Assembly: GCA_022360075.1 (NCBI GenBank)
Contig: JAKSDN010000920.1
Location: 1-7,989 of the forward strand
Direction: 5' to 3'
Length of the DNA: 7,989 bases
Origin: Kiloniellales bacterium
Lineage (GTDB): Bacteria; Pseudomonadota; Alphaproteobacteria; Kiloniellales; JAKSDN01
Shown here piece by piece: positions 6,701-7,989 of the stretch; position 1 is the first letter of the stretch, and every line of letters begins with the position of its first letter. The notes under the pieces were generated by a model. That model did not search any database. It was not told where the DNA came from and saw nothing but the letters and a program-made list of their open reading frames with translations. Position numbers and translations under genes: made by a program.

Positions 6701-7989
6701 TCGAGGTGACGGCCATCGACACCTCGCTGCCCCAGACGATCACGGACCCGGCGGTCTTTACGAACAACGACATCGATATCACGGTGGACGCCATCGTCGA
6801 CGGCTCGGAGCTGTTGCAGAACAGCGCCGTGATCGCTGCCGACGCCGTCATCGCCGGCGACCCGAATGCCGCGACGCCGCTCGACCTCAGCCTGACGCTG
6901 ACCCAGGACTCGACCTCGCTGACCGGCGCGACCAATCCCGACCCGGACGAGGCGGCCACGCAGGGCGGCGGTGACAGCGATGGCTCGGAGGCAAGCCCGA
7001 CGAGCGATGGCTCCGAGGCGGTCACGCAGATCGTGGTGACGCTGTCCGTGGCCGATGGCGTTGCCCTGCCGACGCTCAACTTCACCAGCCCGCTGCCGGC
7101 CGGGATCACGCTGGACGGCGGTGCCGCGGTGGACGACATCTCCGGCGCCGTGGATACGCGGACCTGGACCTTCACGATCGACCCGGCGGCCACGGACGTC
7201 GCCGACGTCAGCGCCTTCGTGAACAGCTTCACGGTGGAGCGCGGCGATCCCACCTCGACCGACGACATCGGCGTTAGGGTCGAGACCACGACGGTCGACC
7301 TGGCCACCGAAACCGGCCCCAACGGCGCCTCGGGCAACGAGGCGGACGAGACGGACAATACGGACGTCGATGTCTACGCGTTCACGATCGACTTCCTGGA
7401 CAAGCCGGACGGCAAGGTCCTGGTGGACGGCCAGCCGGACGGCTTCTTCCCCGAGGACACGCAGACGCCGGTGGTGGTCTCTGCGACCACGGCGGCCTCG
7501 ACGCCGGATGCGGTGATCACGGAGATCGTGCTGACCGACCTGCCGACGGCGGCCGACGGCTGGACGGTGGACCCCTCGCCGCTGGTGGCGGCGGTGGCGG
7601 CTTTGGGCGGCCAGATCGTCATCAGTCCTACGGGCGACACGATCACCATCACCTTCCAGCAGGCCGACGGGATCACCGATCTCGCGGCCCAGGCCACGGC
7701 CCTGGTGCCGCCGCAGTCGGCCTCGATCCTCATGACGCCGCCGACCAACAGCGATGTGGACTTCGCGGGCGTCGACGTCTCGGTGACGGCGGTCGATACC
7801 GTGACCCAGGCGACCAACACGGGCGGCACCGATGACCAGACGCTGGTCGTGGATGCCATCGTGGATGGCTCCGAGCTGCTGCAGAACGCCGCGGTGATCG
7901 GCGCCGATGCGACGATAGCGGGCGATCCCAATGCGGCGACCGCGCTCAATCTGTCGCTGACGCTGACCCAGGACTCGACCTCCGAGACC
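3715..7989 (+). CDS. Giant type I-secreted repeat adhesin (LapA/BapA-like), N-terminal part
   Basis: The frame is open from ATG 3715 to the window end: 1425 codons, incomplete. There is no Sec signal peptide, as expected for C-terminally signalled type I secretion. Residues 1-62 are very acidic and probably disordered. Residues 72-145 form a beta-rich module (YVIGFEPTDAQVDIEGNDF). TAAG at 155-158, before a flexible GSGANEYNDDLGD stretch, resembles a LapG cleavage site. Cadherin/VCBS/Ig-like segments follow: FVYTITDDLGRTASATVTI (371-389), GVLANDE (417-423) and FTYTLIDDDGDTATAEI (506-522). Composite repeats of 337 and 364 residues start at 530, 867 and 1231. The chain is rich in Asp, Thr, Ala and Val, with many potential Ca-binding acidic loops, and I see no cysteine. 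Such proteins mediate attachment and biofilm formation at the outer membrane. The C-terminal RTX repeats and secretion signal needed for proof are beyond the window. The family assignment is firm as a class but not as a named gene. Confidence 0.88.
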   Translation, partial: MTDAFDRQHTDNQTPVESQAEETAVAEDQSLAADAEQLAQAQNEEEIVEEETAEEAEAEGTPVERPAAGETVEFPPQPGGRYVIGFEPTDAQVDIEGNDFVLRFDDGGRIVFQNLVGMAQAGDAPVLRVGGVDIGGAAILGQAIALSGEQPTLETAAGPEVDPLLEGSGANEYNDDLGDPIALLNAQPDIPYTELVFGLPEFEVIVDDIVEDDVPEPEPLPPLVALGTARTVSEQFLPQRSPEGTQFDPAGGPEASTDPANIDIGVRGFLSFDSGAEVTAVTFTDATGQQTVIPEVGPGGASETITFDGGTAPITIDAEEGDFLFFDGTRLLFVDHETGEYIYILADDIDQPVAGLNGAGAGANDAVVENFVYTITDDLGRTASATVTIDVQDDAPIANDETTLVVFESNAIVASDGVLANDEQGADGTPQWLLNSNGDEAGTVLSISNGTTTESFPQPPAGFPAEPPVIEIAGQFGTLSINQLGGYSYQANALPDQAPANTTDVFTYTLIDDDGDTATAEIRILVKGQPDGNISVGGDPDGFIPEDTLTNLRLDAEVGNTADPNEVLSQVVLTLPFSFVDVGADPNSWQIDITALTNALNANTAIDSFTIDPAGTITINFLTDPAGPTANSLSVDIPARPPLDSDVDALGAQVNVTALDTAFNVTGSSSTTADIVVDAVVDGSEVFIDVGSGPQVIEAGVNDRVGGPAGQPVDLRLSLALGPDSTDQGSTPADVSQGDFVDGSAGADATEQVSQITVALADAGSGQPSGNLQFAANLTADGGAVTPTPDTSTAGTWIFDTSGLTAAQVQELVSSFQVAPVPADFEGEIDVTVTTVTDDNPTDTEVVPGDNSDTDVYQLTAVFNSIPDGDFVVASGQAGDFIPEDTPTLMTLSAEVGDLTDPNEVLTKVVLDLPFAVDTDTANPDLDAWRLSLAELATNLGVAEGVAGAGPVTLWTFDEATGVLTIELDGSLDEFSVDFTLTPPRNTDVDIENAAIEVTAIDTSLPQTITDPAVFTNNDIDITVDAIVDGSELLQNSAVIAADAVIAGDPNAATPLDLSLTLTQDSTSLTGATNPDPDEAATQGGGDSDGSEASPTSDGSEAVTQIVVTLSVADGVALPTLNFTSPLPAGITLDGGAAVDDISGAVDTRTWTFTIDPAATDVADVSAFVNSFTVERGDPTSTDDIGVRVETTTVDLATETGPNGASGNEADETDNTDVDVYAFTIDFLDKPDGKVLVDGQPDGFFPEDTQTPVVVSATTAASTPDAVITEIVLTDLPTAADGWTVDPSPLVAAVAALGGQIVISPTGDTITITFQQADGITDLAAQATALVPPQSASILMTPPTNSDVDFAGVDVSVTAVDTVTQATNTGGTDDQTLVVDAIVDGSELLQNAAVIGADATIAGDPNAATALNLSLTLTQDSTSET
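4177..4188 (+). other. TAAG motif, candidate LapG-type protease site
   Basis: Residues T155-A-A-G158 follow the N-terminal beta-rich module and precede an acidic, Gly/Asn-containing linker. In Pseudomonas LapA the periplasmic protease LapG cuts within a TAAG motif just after the N-terminal retention module, releasing the adhesin when c-di-GMP falls. The position and the following residues (GPEVD) fit that plan. A second motif, PAAG at residues 66-69, precedes the beta-rich module and so fits less well. Cleavage is inferred only, and the N-terminal module is not clearly of the LapA type. Confidence 0.45.
5302..6312 (+). repeat. Adhesin composite repeat 1 (337 residues)
   Basis: The unit covers residues 530-866. 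It opens with PDGNISVGG and DGFIPEDT, followed by EVGNTADPNEVLSQVVLTLPF. It has a middle element with VDAVVDGSE (5743) and closes with an Ig-like part containing TWIFDT, a long valine/threonine strand pair and DTDVYQLT. Each unit probably holds three beta-sandwich domains. The middle element here is the most divergent of the three copies. Confidence 0.75.
6784..6924 (+). repeat. 47-residue middle element, copy in repeat 2
   Basis: It starts VDAIVDGSELLQN and includes AGDPNAAT and LSLTLTQDSTS. By hand count it matches the copy at 7849-7989 in 41 of 47 residues, but only about 78% of bases; many of the changes are synonymous third-position changes. The longest identical DNA stretch is 26 bases, 6892-6917. 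Confidence 0.8.
6976..7020 (+). repeat. Short tandem duplication SDGSEA-SPT-SDGSEA
   Basis: SDGSEA is encoded at 6976-6993 and again at 7003-7020, a 27-base offset; the copies differ at two codon third positions. It forms a flexible acidic loop between strands in repeat 2 and is absent at the corresponding place in repeat 1. It probably arose by slippage. Confidence 0.6.
7405..7989 (+). repeat. Adhesin composite repeat 3 (cut by the window end)
   Basis: The unit covers residues 1231-1425 and opens with PDGKVLVDGQ and DGFFPEDT (FFPEDT from 7444). The DPNEVL segment of the earlier units is replaced by STPDAVITEIVL, so the first part is more diverged. The middle element (7849 onward) is nearly the same as that of unit 2. 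The array evidently continues to the right. Confidence 0.7.
7849..7989 (+). repeat. 47-residue middle element, copy in repeat 3
   Basis: This is the partner of the element at 6784-6924, offset by 1065 bases (355 codons). Residue differences are S/A, A/G, V/T, P/A, D/N and L/E. The corresponding element of repeat 1 begins at 5743 and shares only the VDA-VDGSE start and the general strand pattern. Confidence 0.8.

Larger units (their letters stand above)
6313..7404 (+). repeat. Adhesin composite repeat 2 (364 residues)
   Basis: The unit covers residues 867-1230 and has the same order of parts as unit 1: PDGDFVVASG, DFIPEDT (FIPEDT from 6355), EVGDLTDPNEVLTKVVLDLPF, then VDAIVDGSELLQN (6784), TWTFTID and DVDVYAFT. 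It is longer than unit 1 because of insertions, including the Ser/Asp/Gly-rich tandem at 6976-7020 and a longer closing part. Confidence 0.75.

Noticed and set aside
4216..7949. Series of long minus-strand open frames opposite the adhesin
   Set aside because: They mirror the codon bias and repeats of the + strand adhesin; their Ser/Val/Thr-rich or Asp/Arg/Gly-rich translations are shadows without start-site support.
5302..7989. Repeats considered as a recent mobile-element or phage tail-fibre array
   Set aside because: The frame is continuous, the units are diverged and Ig/VCBS-like, and no transposase, integrase or phage structural motif is seen; a secreted adhesin explains them better.

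Overview
The window reads as GC-rich chromosomal DNA of an alphaproteobacterium. This rests on strong G/C preference at third codon positions, a TadG-like protein with a von Willebrand factor A (VWA) domain of the type common in that class, and a TTAA-N7-TTAA (CtrA-type) box before the first gene. I would not name a genus. All genes I can support lie on the + strand.

Left part (1-3115): a compact three-gene cluster with gaps of 6 and 13 bases, probably one transcription unit. It encodes a small protein of unknown function with one C-terminal membrane helix (79-528), a TadG-like protein with an intact VWA metal site and a run of ten lysines (535-2028), and a polytopic membrane protein with about nine helices and several membrane-embedded histidines (2042-3115). 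All three look like envelope proteins. The shared function is not known to me.

Middle (3116-3714): about 600 bases with no convincing gene. A short hairpin follows the last stop codon. An AT-rich island near 3480-3600 carries a plausible sigma-70-type promoter. A probable leader follows, with a 14-base direct repeat flanking a small inverted repeat, and a good Shine-Dalgarno site.

Right part (3715-7989, open at the window end): the first 1425 codons of a very large, acidic, apparently cysteine-free repeat protein. It has no Sec signal peptide and an acidic N-terminus, followed by a beta-rich N-terminal module, a TAAG motif that could be a LapG-type protease site, cadherin/VCBS/Ig-like modules, and long composite repeats of 337 and 364 residues. 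This is the design of a type I-secreted biofilm adhesin. The C-terminal secretion signal, the transporter genes and any LapD/LapG homologues are outside the window.

The most noteworthy points are the possible protease-releasable adhesin, its unusually long repeat period, the decalysine run inside a periplasmic VWA domain, the histidine-bearing membrane protein tied to that VWA gene, and the operator-like leader of the adhesin gene.
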